From positions 15,128,001-15,192,000 of the forward strand of contig NC_091973.1 in NCBI RefSeq assembly GCF_036711975.1: a DNA stretch of 64,000 bases, given 5' to 3'. The position numbers and the translations under genes are program-made. Source of the DNA: Onthophagus taurus. Its lineage: Eukaryota > Arthropoda > Insecta > Coleoptera > Scarabaeidae. Numbering within the stretch: position 1 is the stretch's first letter; the number at the start of each line of letters is the position of its first letter. Positions 1-11,060 of this stretch are shown piece after piece. The notes under the pieces are model-generated. The model worked only from the letters and a program-made list of their open reading frames with translations, did no database searches and was not told the DNA's origin.

Positions 1-398
1 GGTCACACATCGCCAAGAGATCCCATGGATTTACTGCATTCAAAAGATTACTTTGCGGATTACATTCAAAATCACAAAGAACGACTTAAACATCTATATA
101 AAACCATAGAAGAAAAAATAAAGCATACAAAGAAAAATACGTGAATAAACGAAAAGAAAAGATCAAAGGAAAACCATTCAAAGTAAATGAATTTTTGTAC
201 ATAAGAAACATAGGAAGAAATAAACTTCAAAACCCCTATTTAGGTCCTTATAGAATTACGAAAGTAAATGACTACGAGACTGTCATAGTAAAAACTAAAT
301 CAGGAGAAAAACGATGTCATACAAGAACTCTAAAACATTCCATTATTACAGATACCTCGGATTCATGTTCCGTGGCCAATGGTGCGACGTTACAATAA
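1..398 (+). pseudogene. ERV-B pol, 3' end (integrase C-terminal region)
   Basis: This is the C-terminal end of a Ty3/gypsy errantivirus polyprotein. The frame open from base 1 reads a GHTSPRDPMDLLHSKDYF-type segment, the post-core helix region of gypsy integrases. It meets a stop at about 133-135, and the frame resumes from about 138 with KGKPFKVNEFLYIRN and YLGPYRITKV, the SH3-like integrase tail. One small indel therefore breaks the frame near 135. The integrase core, RT and gag lie outside the window. The last codons overlap the start of env (314), as in other insect errantiviruses. The family assignment is by motif and context only. Confidence 0.75.
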
Positions 399-1564
399 CT
401 AACATAGAAGATAACACAGGACTCCTACCAGTATTACTGGGCAGAGCTCAAAACGCTCATAGTTATTGGAGCCTAACAACCGTCTACGATCTAGCGCAAT
501 TATTGCACGAAGTGGAGACAACCAAACGACATTATCGAGATTGTTTAAAAATGATCAACCCAACGGAATCATCCTATGAAAGAGAAATGTACAATTTTAT
601 ATCCATAATGAAAACAGGAATGGAACAAATGACAAGACAAGTCGAGGATATATCCCCGAAGAATCATTTAAAATCAAAAAGAGGAGCAATTAATATTGCG
701 GGAAGTATAATAAAGGCCATTACAGGAAACCTAGACGAAGAAGATGCCCTTCGTTACGATCAAGCGATACAGGAACTCCAATCGTCTCAGAAGAAAATTA
801 AAACCATCGTCGATAAACAAATTACTTTATCGACCAAAGCCTTGACAAAATTTGACAACTCGATAAAGATTCTTAAATCAAATCAAGTGGTCCTTACATC
901 TAGAATACTACAAATGGGAGCCGCAATGAAAAACGCATTTTATTTCGCTTTGGAATCTCGAAAATTTATGTCAATGTATGCTATCATTAATCAATTAATA
1001 TACATGATCGACAGACTTAATAGCATCTTATCTACCGTAACAAATTCCATAGTATTCGCAAAAGCAGGAATATTTCATCCATCTATTCTCGACAAAAATA
1101 CATTGCATCATGAACTGGTACATATTGAAGAACAACTTACAGATGACAAATTACCAATAAATCCCGACGAAGAAGGCATGTACTACATAGAACAAATAAT
1201 TACACTTAAAGCATTTATGAAAGATTCTAAAATATTTTATGTTCTTATGATTCCTATCGTTGAAAAGTTACCCTATTCCCTATATGAACTATTTCCACTT
1301 CCAAAAAGATACAATTTGTCTACCTTCGCCTCGATAACTCCCAAAACTCCTTATTTAGCAATCAATAATGAAAAGTTTATAGCTACTCACACTGCATGCA
1401 GAGAAGTTTTACCGTCAGAATTTATATGTCACGAAACCAGTCATCAAATTAGTCTTGAAGAAACTCCATGCGAAGTACGATTAATTCTGATTATGGGACA
1501 ATATGAAAATTGTGAAACAAAAATGGACGAAGTATTAACCCCGAGAATTACAAGAATAAGATGA
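314..1564 (+). pseudogene. env: ERV-B env, F-type envelope, C-terminus lost
   Basis: This is an envelope-like gene of the baculovirus-F/errantivirus type. The chosen frame encodes 416 residues starting at the ATG that overlaps the pol end. A furin-like KSKRG site lies at residues 120-124 (bases 671-685). It is followed by the hydrophobic/glycine-rich fusion-peptide-like stretch and the GNLDEEDALRYD motif, then a heptad-rich helical region. In the family, F proteins fuse membranes after cleavage at this site. The 3' part is missing: no transmembrane anchor is present, because the frame runs into a Tc1 transposase fragment at about 1560. It is therefore a truncated relic. Confidence 0.8.
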
Positions 1565-1903
1565 GGTGTTACGGTCCGTTGTACTTCGCTACGCTCGGCA
1601 GCGCCCAGGTCTGCTATACATGCACAACAACGTCCGACCGCACATCGGGCGTGTTGTACAGACCTTTGTGGAAGAGCACCGTATACGAATGCTTCTATGG
1701 CCAGCTCGGTTTCCGGATCTGAATCCAATCGAACATGTGTGGGACATGACTGGTCGGAGACTTCAACGTTATCCGGCTTCCCCGGCTAACGTTGAGGAGC
1801 TATGGAAGCGAGTTGAGGTGGCATGATTGGCCACCCCTCTCGCTACAATACAGCGACCTATAGACTCCATGCCACATCGTGTAGCAATGGTACGCGAAGC
1901 TTA
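1562..1903 (+). pseudogene. Tc1-family transposase, C-terminal fragment
   Basis: The translation contains an NNVRPHIGR motif and PARFPDLNPIEHVWD, the second and third catalytic segments of Tc1-type DDE transposases. A tail PIDSMPHRVAMVREAYSRY follows in the neighbouring frame, so one frameshift lies near 1825. The family's usual QDNARPH aspartate is replaced by asparagine, so this copy cannot be catalytic. The N-terminal DNA-binding domain and first aspartate are absent. The fragment abuts truncated env on the left and a Polinton integrase on the right. No terminal repeats were found. Confidence 0.8.
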
Positions 1904-2029
1904 CTCTCGATATTGATACTCTCGCTATTGATGTTTCTCCTCCCAGCAGAGTTGTGCCGCTCTCCATGTGAGAGTAAGTTACACTACTTTAGTACTACTT
2001 CCATACCAAATTTTATTGCGCTAGACACA

Positions 2030-2845
2030 CGCGTTCAGATTATAGAGGGTGTGCTCGTGAATTATTTCCAACAGTGTATATTGGTGGTTATAGACTGTTT
2101 CTCCAAGTTTCTCTGGACGCATCCGTTAAAAAGTAAAAATTCTACGGACGTCACCACCGCGCTACGCTCAATTCTCACAGACGGTCACGTGTCTCGAAAT
2201 CTTCAAACCGACCAGGGCAAAGAGTTCTACAACAGTCACTTTAAACGGTTGACGTCGGATTTTAAAATTAATCATTTTTCAACGTATAGCGTTATGAAAA
2301 CGTCGATGGCTGAACGTGTAATTCGAACCGTTAAACAGAGGATCTACAAGTTCTTCAGTCTATATGGAAATCATAAATGGGCGCACCTATTAAAGGACAT
2401 AACATCTCGATATAACAGTACAAAACATACAACTACGAAAATGAAACCATCTGAAATAAATTCGAAATCCGTAGAGAATAAACTTGTCAATACAGTGTAC
2501 AATTATATTAAAATTGCCGGCAGAGGAAAGTTTAGAGTTGGAGATACCGTTCGTATCAGTAAATATGAACATGTGTTTGATAAAGGATATCTGCCCAACT
2601 GGACCGCCGAATTGTTTAAAATCGTTAAAGTGAAAATCATAGATCCAATTTCATATTTATTGGAGGACATTCGCGGCCAGCCGATTAAAGATGCTTTTTG
2701 CGAATTCGAACTTCAAAGGACCGCTAAACCCAACGTTTACCTCATTGAAAAGGTGTTGAAAAGGAAGAAGGATATGTTGTACGTAAAATGGTTGGGGTTC
2801 GATTCATCGCATAATTCTTGGATATCAAATAAAGATATATCATAA
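2030..2845 (+). pseudogene. Polinton/Maverick-type integrase with chromodomain
   Basis: This is a retroviral-type integrase of the Polinton (Maverick) kind. Visible are VVIDCFSKFLW, the second catalytic block LQTDQGKEFYN, STYSVMKTSMAERVIRT with the catalytic glutamate, and the Polinton-typical YNSTKHTTTKMKPSEI. The KFRVGDTVRIS tail and a C-terminal chromodomain (YLIEKVL to YVKWLGFDSSHNSWI) end at a TAA. The frame is open from 1823, but residues before about 2030 do not look like integrase. The first catalytic aspartate, expected about 20 residues before VVIDCF, is not recognisable. No PolB, ATPase, protease or capsid gene is in the window, so this is an isolated fragment. A retrotransposon origin is less likely because of the KMKP and chromodomain combination. 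Confidence 0.75.
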
Positions 2846-2921
2846 AATTTCTTTATATCGTTGTGAATTATTTTTTTAAATAAAATTTAATTTTCAAACG
2901 TTTGTGTTGTCGAATTTCACT

Positions 2922-3113
2922 CAAGTTTTTTTCCTTAAGAAACCACATTTGTTGAGGGTTTGCTGTTGCATAAAACCTTATGCTATATCGTTTTAATAAA
3001 ATCGAACATAATAATTCAAAAAATTTATAAAACTGGAAAACCAAGTTTTTTTCTTTAAGAAACCACATTTGATAAGGGTTTACTGCATAAACCGTTATAC
3101 ATTATCGTTTTAC
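2922..3113. repeat. Two-copy tandem repeat, period 120 bp
   Basis: A block starting CAAGTTTTTTTCCTTAAGAA at 2922 recurs at 3042 with a few substitutions (TTTAAGAAACCACATTTGAT). Both are followed by GGGTTT, a CATAAACC-like motif and a TATCGTTTTA end. The spacing is 120 bp and the shared portion is about 70 bp. It lies immediately 3' of the integrase, so it may be part of the Polinton terminal or subterminal region. No protein-coding signal was seen. Confidence 0.7.
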
Positions 3114-3588
3114 CGCATTTCCAATTTAACTATGTACAACCAAAGAGGTGAGCTCTAAATTGTTAAAGTTTAGCTTAAGTTTTGAGTTTAAAATTCATAT
3201 TTTTTCAGTTAAAATAATGGTGTAGGAGTAAGTCTCACTACAGAGGTTTAATTTCATTGTTCTAATTGATTTCTGTCTTTAATATTAGAGATTACAAAAC
3301 AGCATATTCATGTCGAGGCTGTTGCCTCGATACCAGGCGTCTTTTATCAAGACAACGGGAATTACTTATGTATTTTATATAAATTGAAATGTGTGTTTAT
3401 TCATTTTAAATTATTATATTTATATTAATTTTCATTTTTAATTTATTTAGATTAAATTGATGGCCTGATTTTAATTTGTTGTATTTGTCAAATTTCTATA
3501 CCCTACATATAACTTTAAAGTTCATATTTAATTAGCTGTTTACAAATAAGCATTAAGTTATTGTGAAATTTATTCGAGTCGACGGAAA
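3114..3588. other. Non-coding, possible LINE 5' leader
   Basis: AT-rich sequence with no convincing reading frame. The short inverted repeat TCGAGG-CTGTTG-CCTCGA near 3313-3330 could form a hairpin. The segment directly precedes the LINE ORF1 start at 3589 and may be its 5' UTR; the LINE 5' boundary cannot be placed from sequence alone. Confidence 0.35.
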
Positions 3589-4205
3589 AATGGGTGACAA
3601 GACACGTTCTGCAATTGAAAAAAAGATGCGACATATTTACGTATCTTAAGTGAAAGTATCGCTAAAGAGGTGGAGCGAGTTTTAGACCAAAAAATCTCAA
3701 AACTTGAAGAGAAGGTGGCCCAGTTGGAGAAAGACAACAGTCGGTTCCAGCAGAAGGCAGCGGAGAGGTGGAGCTGCGAAATGAGGAGTTAGTTGAACGA
3801 TGTGACTCGCTCTAGCAGTATTCTCGTCGCACGAGTATACGTATAATGGGTATGGAGCGCTGTCCAGATGTTTGCGTAGAAAAGAATGTAATGCAAATTA
3901 TTAATGAAAATTTGAAAATTAATTTTAAACCGGAATTGATTGACCGATGTCACCATGTCGGCAAACCTAGAAATGATCGTCACAACGTTATCGTTCGTTT
4001 TGTTTCATATAGAGAGCGGCGTTTAGTTCTACAAAATCGTAGATTTTTAAAGGGTTTTTACGGCCACTCGATTTAAGTTGTATCAACAAACTGTGGCGAA
4101 GTTTGGTATGAAATCTGTTTGAACGTTAGATAGTAAGGTTTACGCTCGTGTTAATGATAAAAAGATTAAAGTTTTAAATCATAAGATATTGGAAGAACTT
4201 TGAGC
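3589..4205 (+). pseudogene. LINE ORF1 (coiled coil plus RRM-like domain)
   Basis: This is a decayed ORF1 of a CR1/Jockey-group or L1-like LINE, the nucleic-acid-binding partner of ORF2. A coiled-coil segment reads VERVLDQKISKLEEKVAQLE in one frame. It is followed after frameshifts by ELRNEELVERCDSL, a stop, QYSRRTSIRIMG and LIDRCHHVG. NVIVRFVSYRERRLVLQNRR then follows, the conserved ORF1 pattern of an (Q)YSRR motif and RSHRVG-type motif. At least two frameshifts and one in-frame stop are visible. The second half continues in the same orientation as ORF2 at 19027. The two are separated by the ERV-A insertion at 4466-18987. Confidence 0.7.
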
Positions 4206-4465
4206 GAGCGATTTTTTGCGATTTATGATGACTTAACTTATGTAGATGAATATTTGAATTTACGTTTATTAATGCAATGTTTGCTTTTTTTTTTCTTTTT
4301 CTATTTTTGCTGCGGAGCGATTGTATGCTACTCTTTATTTAACGTATTGTTAACTCATATTAGATCTCAAACATAGCGTTTTTGTTTTTTTTTTGTTCTT
4401 GCTTGGTAGTTACACAATTGAATAGTTTAATTAGTGCATTTAGTTTGCTGTTTACTCTTTGTTAT

Positions 4466-4849
4466 TGCCGCGAACGGCCATGATTTAAGGCAATGCCCCG
4501 AACATCGGTCGTATGAAAAATGCTAACTATGGGTTTAACGCTACTGCGACCGATGATCGGCGGACATTGAGGGACAATGGAAAAATCGCGAACCGGCCAC
4601 CGTAGAGTTAAGAGTCATGTTTGTAGAAAGTAGTATTCGATTAAACATAATTTTGGGAAATAAGTGAAGTTTAATTGTTCAACCCCGCAACAATCCATCC
4701 TAACTCATAGCCTTGACGGAGGGTGACGACGATAAATAAAAGGGTAAGTAAGATTTTAATTATTTAATATCTACCCGATACCTCTCACAAAGAACAAAAG
4801 ATCAAGCGAGTAACCCCTACTGCATAAGAAACAACCCCCGAACGTAACA
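4466..4849 (+). repeat. ERV-A 5' LTR
   Basis: A 384-bp LTR beginning TGCCGCGAACGGCCATGATT and ending CGAACGTAACA. It matches 18612-18987 along its whole length, apart from an 8-bp indel (GGGTTTAACGCTACTGCG versus GGGTACCGCG) and scattered substitutions. The segment GATAAATAAAAGG holds an AATAAA-type polyadenylation hexamer. Confidence 0.92.
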
Positions 4850-4851
4850 TT

Positions 4852-4867
4852 TGGTGGAGGCGCTTAG
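4852..4867 (+). promoter_or_regulatory. ERV-A primer-binding site
   Basis: TGGTGGAGGCGCTTAG begins two bases after the 5' LTR, in the position and with the TGG start expected of a tRNA primer-binding site. The tRNA species is not assigned. Confidence 0.6.
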
Positions 4868-4920
4868 TGATCCAAATTTAAATTAATTTTTTTTTAAATT
4901 CAACTGTTATAATTTTTTTA

Positions 4921-5312
4921 TACAGTGCTAGCGTAAAGTAACCCCCCCCCCCCCTTTTAACTTCTCAACGGATTGAGATATCAATATGAACAAAAACACG
5001 TCAATTTCTATACTTTATCAGCACAAATATTTTCTTATAGAAAATTTTGCTGTCACTTTTAGTTTTTCCGGAAAGTGGATCAACTTTGTTTTTTTAAATG
5101 GAACACCCATTATATTATGATACCTTCCGAAAGAATAAAACAATACGAATCCAACGATACCCCACAATCAAATATCGGTTTATTAGTTTTTTGCATAAAA
5201 ATTAAACAAAATGCGGAATTTCGCCGGAAAAACCAACGTATCTTCGTTGACTACCTGTCGAGATACAATGGACCAGGTAAATGGTGGACGGTCAGTCTAC
5301 GCTCGGGTTAAG
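4921..5312 (+). repeat. Mariner left terminal inverted repeat
   Basis: About 390 bp match the reverse complement of 9290-9690, from the terminal CAGTGCTAGCG through the segment ending GGTGGACGGT. The arms differ at perhaps one base in ten. They share the AGTTTTTCCGGAAA and CGGAATTTCGCCGGAAAAAC blocks. Confidence 0.85.
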
Positions 5313-5514
5313 CAGGGTTAAAATCGGCAATTTTTTTATGAAACAATGTAAGAAAAGAATAAAAAGAAAGTTCTTCTTAAAACTTGTAAGAAAAAATTGT
5401 CATAACAACAATTTTATAGTTTGTAGGTACCTTGAAATTTTGTATTTAAGTCGGCATGCAAATATTTTCTTCATTTCTATCTTTGAATTCTACCCGACCA
5501 AGTATAACCAAAGA

Positions 5515-6381
5515 ATGGCGAGATCAAAAAGGCTAGAAGGAGTTTAGAGCACAAAATCGAAGCAATTTTAATATTCGCTCGTGCTGACACAAATCTACAT
5601 GAAACAGAGCGACAATTTAATGAACGATTTCCTGAACATCCAATTAGTCGAATATATTTAAGAGAACTTGTAAATAAGTTTTTGGAAACTGGAAGCGTCG
5701 AAGACCGCAAAAGAACTGGTCGTCGTTCGATTTCTGAAGACACACAAGTGCAGATATTAACAGAAGTAGTTAATGTGAACATGATGTCGTCTGCTGCTAT
5801 CGCATCAACGTGTGATGTGAGTCCAACAACGGCACGGAAATATTTAAAGAAGAATAAATATCATCCATATAAAATTAAAATGCTTCATGAATTAACAGAA
5901 GATGATCCTGATAGAAGAACAGAATTTTGTAAGCTAATGACAAATATGGTTGAACGAAATCCATCATACTTGAAACATATTTGTTTCAGTGATGAATGTA
6001 CTTTATTTTTTGATGGAAAATTGCATCGGCAAAATGTACGTTACTGGAGTGATGTTAATCTACATGAATATCGCGAAGTTAACACTCCATTTCCCAAGAA
6101 AATAAATGTTTGGGCATGCATATTAGGAAATCACATCGTGGGACCAATATTCCTAACCGAAAATTTGACCGGAACATTGTATTTAAGATTATTAGAAGAA
6201 GATATTAATCCACGACTTTTGCAAATTGTGCAACAAAATCCTGACGATTTTGAAATGGAATTAGTGTTTCATCAAGACGGAGCACCTCCACATTATGCGG
6301 CAATGGTACGAAATTATTTTGATACAAATTTTAATGGACTGTGGATCGGTCGACGTGGGCCGATTGAATGGCCAACAAGAT
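5515..6381 (+). pseudogene. Mariner transposase, 5' part (before LINE insertion)
   Basis: This is a DDE transposase of the IS630/Tc1/mariner superfamily that would cut and paste the 4921-9690 element at TA. A likely start ATGGCGAGATC at 5515 goes out of frame after about ten codons. The main frame then reads HKIEAILIFARAD, RQFNERFPEHPISRIYLREL and KRTGRRSISED (helix-turn-helix region). Next come ICFSDECTLFFDG (first Asp) and VFHQDGAPPHYA (second Asp). It ends at GPIEWPTR where a LINE inserted after bases AAGAT. The sequence resumes at 8819. The early frameshift and the insertion make this copy inactive. Confidence 0.88.
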
Positions 6382-8818
6382 AATAATAATAATAATAATA
6401 AATGCCTTTATTAGAAAATAAGCTTAATTGTACAAAAAAAAAAAACATACAAAAGAAAATAGGCGAGTTCCAGCTTGTACTAGTTAGTACAGCTGCTCTA
6501 ACTAACCTAAGAAACAAAAAAAGAAAAACATGACTCGGCCAAAAATTACAAAGCAACAGCTAGATACAACAACAAGATTGCAAAACATGTCAGATCAGCG
6601 TTTGCCCCCATGTAGACATTGTTCAAGAAAACAAGAATATTTCTGTGTAAGTTTAAACCTTCGTAGTGAGAACCCCTTGCAATTATCGTCCACCTCATTA
6701 TATTTCGAAGTTATTTGAAATAAGTATGATCTCTGAAACAAAGACAAACGATAGAAGGGTGGCGACAGTCTTCCGCGAAATCGCGTATTTATTCGGTGGA
6801 CATCATTTCGGAAAGTTATCAGTTGGTAGAGATACTGTGGTTCCTTGTAGTTTATAATTTTATGGTATAGGCACAAACACTGCACTTTCCTACGATGATA
6901 CATATTTAGCCATCCCGCATCCTTCAGTTTATAAGATATTCTGTTATATTTTCTAATTCCATAAATATACCGAAGACACGAATTTTGCACTCGTTGAATA
7001 CGTGTTACATCGCTAACGTCAATGCACGGATGGTAGACCTCAGCACAATAAGTGAATTGAGACAACACAGAGGCTTCGCACAACACCTTTTTCAGATGAA
7101 TACCAAGGTAGTGTCTATGAGGAAACAACATCCTCAGATGATAATAAGCCCTGGATATACAGTTGGAGACATGCTTCTTATAGCGAAAACTGTTGTCCAT
7201 AATCATACCCAAATTCTTTACCTCACTAACCAAAGGAATGTTACAACCATCAATTTGCAAATCAATGCTTTCCCGAAAACCATTACATATAGCGGAATTT
7301 CCAAAAAGTATAGCATTGGATTTACTCGGATTAAGATGTAGACCGTATTCCCGAGCCACTTTATGAATGTAATCGAGGTCTTTTTGCATATTCGTAATAC
7401 CCAACGCGAAGTCGCGTGGATCAAAGGAAACATACATCTGCAAGTCATCCGCATACATATGGTACTCACAATGATTTAACCCCCTAACGATTTGAGATGT
7501 ATATAAAGAAAATAGAATAGGCCCTAAAATAGTACCTTGTGGTACACCCTTGCTCAAACAGCGAAATTCAGACAAAGCATCACCGATTCTAACCGACTGA
7601 TGCCTATTACTTAAATAATTTTCAATTAAGTTTAAAGCGGATTCGCTGAAGCCAATATACTTTAACAATTCCACAAGCAAATCATGACAAACACTATCAA
7701 AAGCTCTACTAAAATCCAACAAGACTACCAACGTACATAATCCTTTATCTCGAGCCTGTAAAATATCATTAGTTAACTTGAGAAGAGCAGTACTGCAGCT
7801 ATGGTTTCTACGAAAACCAGATTGATGCTTCGGTAAAATATTATTAATTTGAACAAATTGATGCAACTGATTAAACATAATTCTTTCCAGAACTTTAGAT
7901 AAAATTGGCAATATGCTAATCGGCCGCAGATCTTTAGGCTCAGATGGGTCACGTTTTTTCGGGATAGGAACCACAATTGACAACTTCCAACAGTCAGGTA
8001 CATCCGAAGTTTCAATGCAAACATTGAGTAAATGTGTCAAGTAGGGTAATATAAATGGAAGACACATATTCAACATACTCATACTGATATTATCAGCACC
8101 GGCAGCTCTAGAAGAAATTGAGGAAATAGCTTTTATTACATCAGCTTCGGATACAAAGACAAACTTAAAATTAGTTTGAATCAAATTTAAAGGCGGTAAG
8201 TCATTAAAACTGAAACGCGTTGCAAGGTTCAAAGAAGGGACTGAATCAATAAAGAAATCGTTAACCTCATCTGGTCGATTCAAGTGAGCAGGGATTTGCT
8301 GTGAACATTTCGTACCACAAATACCCAAATGATTCAATTGTTTCCACAGTTCAGCACCCCGAGACGTCTGATATAAAAATTCCAGATATGATTTTCTTTC
8401 TCTTCTAATGCAGGTTGTAGTAAAATTCCTCAGCTCCTTATAAGCAACCCAATCAGCACCTGAACGAGTACGCTTGTATTTATTCTTTGCCCTATCACGT
8501 TCGTCCATAAGCAATTTAATATTTGGTGTTAACCAAGGTACGACCTTTTTGGTAAACCTCCTTACGGTTAAAGGGGCATGTCTGTCAAATAAAGCCAGCA
8601 GCAAGTTATTAAAGTTTTGAACTTTACAATTAATGTTATCCATGAAAAATATTTTGTGAAAAGGCACCGATTGCAGATCGCTAATGAAAGCACACTCATC
8701 GACACCACGCAGCATACGCACGGATAATAACCGAGGAGGAATCTTAGGTACTTTCAAATCTATTTCGCAAAAAATCAAATCATGATCAGACAAATCACAC
8801 GGCAATACGCCACCAATA
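6382..8818 (-). mobile_element. 5'-truncated LINE (CR1/Jockey group), minus strand
   Basis: The insertion is flanked by AAGAT at 6377-6381 and again at 8819-8823, and it splits the mariner transposase codons exactly. The 3' end (left side on this strand) is an (ATT)n microsatellite at 6382-6402. The right edge is a 5' truncation inside the endonuclease domain. This is the usual product of target-primed reverse transcription. Confidence 0.88.
6595..8816 (-). pseudogene. LINE ORF2 (endonuclease end plus reverse transcriptase)
   Basis: A single open frame covers the last part of an APE-type endonuclease (PCDLSDHDLIF) and a complete RT. The RT shows DLRPISILPILSKVLERIM, HQSGFRRNHSCSTAL, LLDFSRAFDSV, SKGVPQGTILGPILFSLYTS and YADD at the catalytic site. 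The C-terminal region contains TRIQRVQNSCLRYI and KVQCLCLYHKI. The reading frame is uninterrupted to its stop at 6595, so this LINE looks young, but it lacks most of the endonuclease and ORF1. The open frame extends to 8892 on paper; the first 25 or so codons are antisense mariner sequence, not LINE. Confidence 0.9.
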
Positions 8819-9041
8819 AAGATCAGCAGATCTGACACTTTTAGATTTCTTTTTATGGGGTTATTTAAAATCCAAGGTATATGAAAGTCCACTAGACAGT
8901 ATTGAGGATTTAAAACAAAAAATTATTGACGTCTGCCAAAATATTGATCATCACATGTTAAGCCGTGTGAGAGAGGAAACACTGCAAAGATGGTACCACT
9001 GCCAAGAAGTTCAGGGTAATCATATCGAACAATTTATTTAA
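8819..9041 (+). pseudogene. Mariner transposase, 3' part (after LINE insertion)
   Basis: This continues the transposase broken at 6381. The codons after the duplicated AAGAT read SADLTLLDFFLWG, which supplies the third catalytic Asp and the FLWG motif. KVYESPLDSIEDL, HHMLSRVREETLQRW and the terminus HIEQFI follow, with TAA at 9039-9041. The fit to the left part at a 5-bp duplication shows the LINE inserted without loss of transposase sequence. Confidence 0.9.
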
Positions 9042-9289
9042 TAGTTTGTTCTTAATAAATAACATATTCAATAACAACACTAAGCCAATTTTTCAACCGT
9101 TATGTATACTAGCAAAATCTTTGATACATTTTTTTTTATCTTATCATTTCTTATATTTACTTAGATTTTTTCTTTATAAATACTTTTTGATTAAATATGA
9201 TTAATTCATAAATTTAATATAGGTACTTCCACCCAACGTTTATTTTATTTCTAAAAAAGATAAGTAATTGAACTAGCAATTTTAAATCC

Positions 9290-9690
9290 GTCTTAGCTCG
9301 AGCGTATACCGACCGTTAACCTACCGTCCACCACTTACCTGGTCGATTGCATTTCGACAGGTAGTCGACGAAGATACGTTGGTTTTTCCGGCGAAATTCC
9401 GCATTTTGTTTAATTTTTATTCGAAAAATTAATAAATCGATATTTGATTGTGAGGTACCGTTGGATTCGTATCGTTTTCATCTTTCTGAAGATACCATAA
9501 TATACTAGGTGTTCCATTAAAAAAAACGAAGTTGATCAATTTTCCGGAAAAACTAAAAGTGATAGCAAAATTTTCCGTAAGAAAATATTTGTGCTGATAA
9601 AATATAAAAACTGACGTTTTTTTGTTCATATTGATATCTCAATCTGTTCGGAAGTTAAGAAGGGGGGGGTTACTTTACGCTAGCACTGTA
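9290..9690 (-). repeat. Mariner right terminal inverted repeat
   Basis: Inverted copy of 4921-5312, ending CGCTAGCACTGTA next to TA of the ERV-A leader. It includes a G run at 9662-9669 that matches the C run of the left arm. Confidence 0.85.
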
Positions 9691-9706
9691 TATTTTTTTT
9701 TACGTT

Positions 9707-11060
9707 ATGGCTCAGGAAACAGGTGCCAAACCGAAAAAGATTACCTACAGACGAGTAGCTAGTGTAGCTGATATACAGTTATAATTGGAAGACAGTGCTT
9801 TCAGTCGAAGTAGACGAACACCTAGATCCCCCCCATTAACAATGAGCACCCCACACTTAGAGAGCGAACCATTTTTTAGCTCAACTAGTGTGCCAAGTGA
9901 AACACAACCAATTTTTACGAGACCCCAAATCCCGCCACCACAACCACCATTAGTTTCTATTAGTAATGTCATAAGTAGTATATTGCCAGTTGAAATACCT
10001 TTTGATGATGCAGATACGTCTAGAGCTTTTAATAGAACAGTATCACAAAATTCGCCTGAACCCCCGTCTAATGTAAATGTTTATGAAACTCCAACTAGTT
10101 TCTCCCCCTAGTAATATTACACAAATTAATTCATTTTTACCCCATAATAGTACAATCTCACAATTACAACAAAATCGCGCTCCGATCACACCAAAATTTA
10201 CACAACCACCATATTTCGATCCACGTAAAGATGACCCCATCAAATTTTTAAAACAATATCACTTGACAGCTCAAGCAAATGCGTGTAATGACGACTTAAA
10301 ATTAATTTATATTAATAATTCTTTGTTGGGAACTGCGTCTGTTTGGTTCTGAAATTTTGCAAAATACAATCCAAATGCCGTTTGGGCAGATACGTTAAAA
10401 ACTTTTAAATGTAAATTCATTGGACCTACTTATGAAGACAACTTAAATTATAGATTAATGACCACACACCAAAGACCCGACGAACCCCTTTTAGAATACT
10501 ATTATGCGGTGATAGATTTGTGCGACGAAATTAATCCGGGAATGCTAGAATGTGAAGTAATGCATAGAATTGTTGTTGGGTTGTTACCTTATTATAAACA
10601 TATGTTTCATATTAGTCGTCCTAAAAATTTAAACAAAATGGAACAAATAATATATACTATAGCGGAAACAGAACGGGGTAGTAATAATCATTATAATTAT
10701 AATTTGCAATCAATAAGTCAATCACTTAATAATAACATAAATTTAAATCAAGAAAAAGAAATAAATTCCACAATAAGTAATATGACAACGGAAATTACGC
10801 AACTTGTGTTGAAAGAAATAAAATCAGAGTTGGCACGTATTAAACCGGATTCGTATCGATCAAATAACGAGCGAAGACCTCCAGTTAACAATAATCAGCA
10901 ATTCCGTAATACACGAACAACGGATGGTCGTCCAATTTGTTATGTATGTAAAAAGCCTGGACACATTGCCGCGATTTGCAGATATCGTAATTCGAATAAC
11001 CAAGGTCAGACTAACAGAAATAATTTAAACCAAAATGGACAGAGCACTCAGAGGTCCTAA
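9707..11060 (+). pseudogene. gag: ERV-A gag
   Basis: This is the capsid/nucleocapsid polyprotein gene. It starts at ATG 9707 (MAQETGAKPKK), directly after the mariner insertion in the leader. A TAA occurs at 9781-9783, a frameshift near 10110 moves to another frame, and TGA lies at 10350-10352; the remainder is open to 11060. The proline-rich N-terminal third is followed by a capsid-like region (YFDPRKDDPIKFLKQYHL, MTTHQRPDEPLLEYYYAVID). One CCHC zinc knuckle, CYVCKKPGHIAAIC, sits near the C-terminus, so nucleic-acid binding is expected. The tail overlaps the pol frame and carries a -1 frameshift signal at 11024-11097. Confidence 0.85.

Larger units (their letters stand above)
4921..9690 (+). 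mobile_element. DD41D mariner-type transposon with about 400-bp TIRs
   Basis: Both ends begin TACAGTGCTAGCGTAAAGTA followed by a C run; the right end is the reverse complement at about 9290-9690, and both ends abut TA in ERV-A leader sequence. The element carries one Tc1/mariner-superfamily transposase interrupted by a minus-strand LINE at 6382-8818. Without the LINE it is about 2.3 kb. The spacing between the second and third catalytic acids is 41 residues, which fits the DD41D (rosa-like) branch. Confidence 0.85.

Noticed and set aside
5075..5547. Short plus-strand frames in the mariner left TIR
   Set aside because: They lie within or just after the inverted repeat, have no motif and are not conserved in the right arm.
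8817..8892. N-terminal 25 residues of the minus-strand LINE frame
   Set aside because: The bases are mariner transposase read antisense; the LINE ends at the AAGAT duplication.
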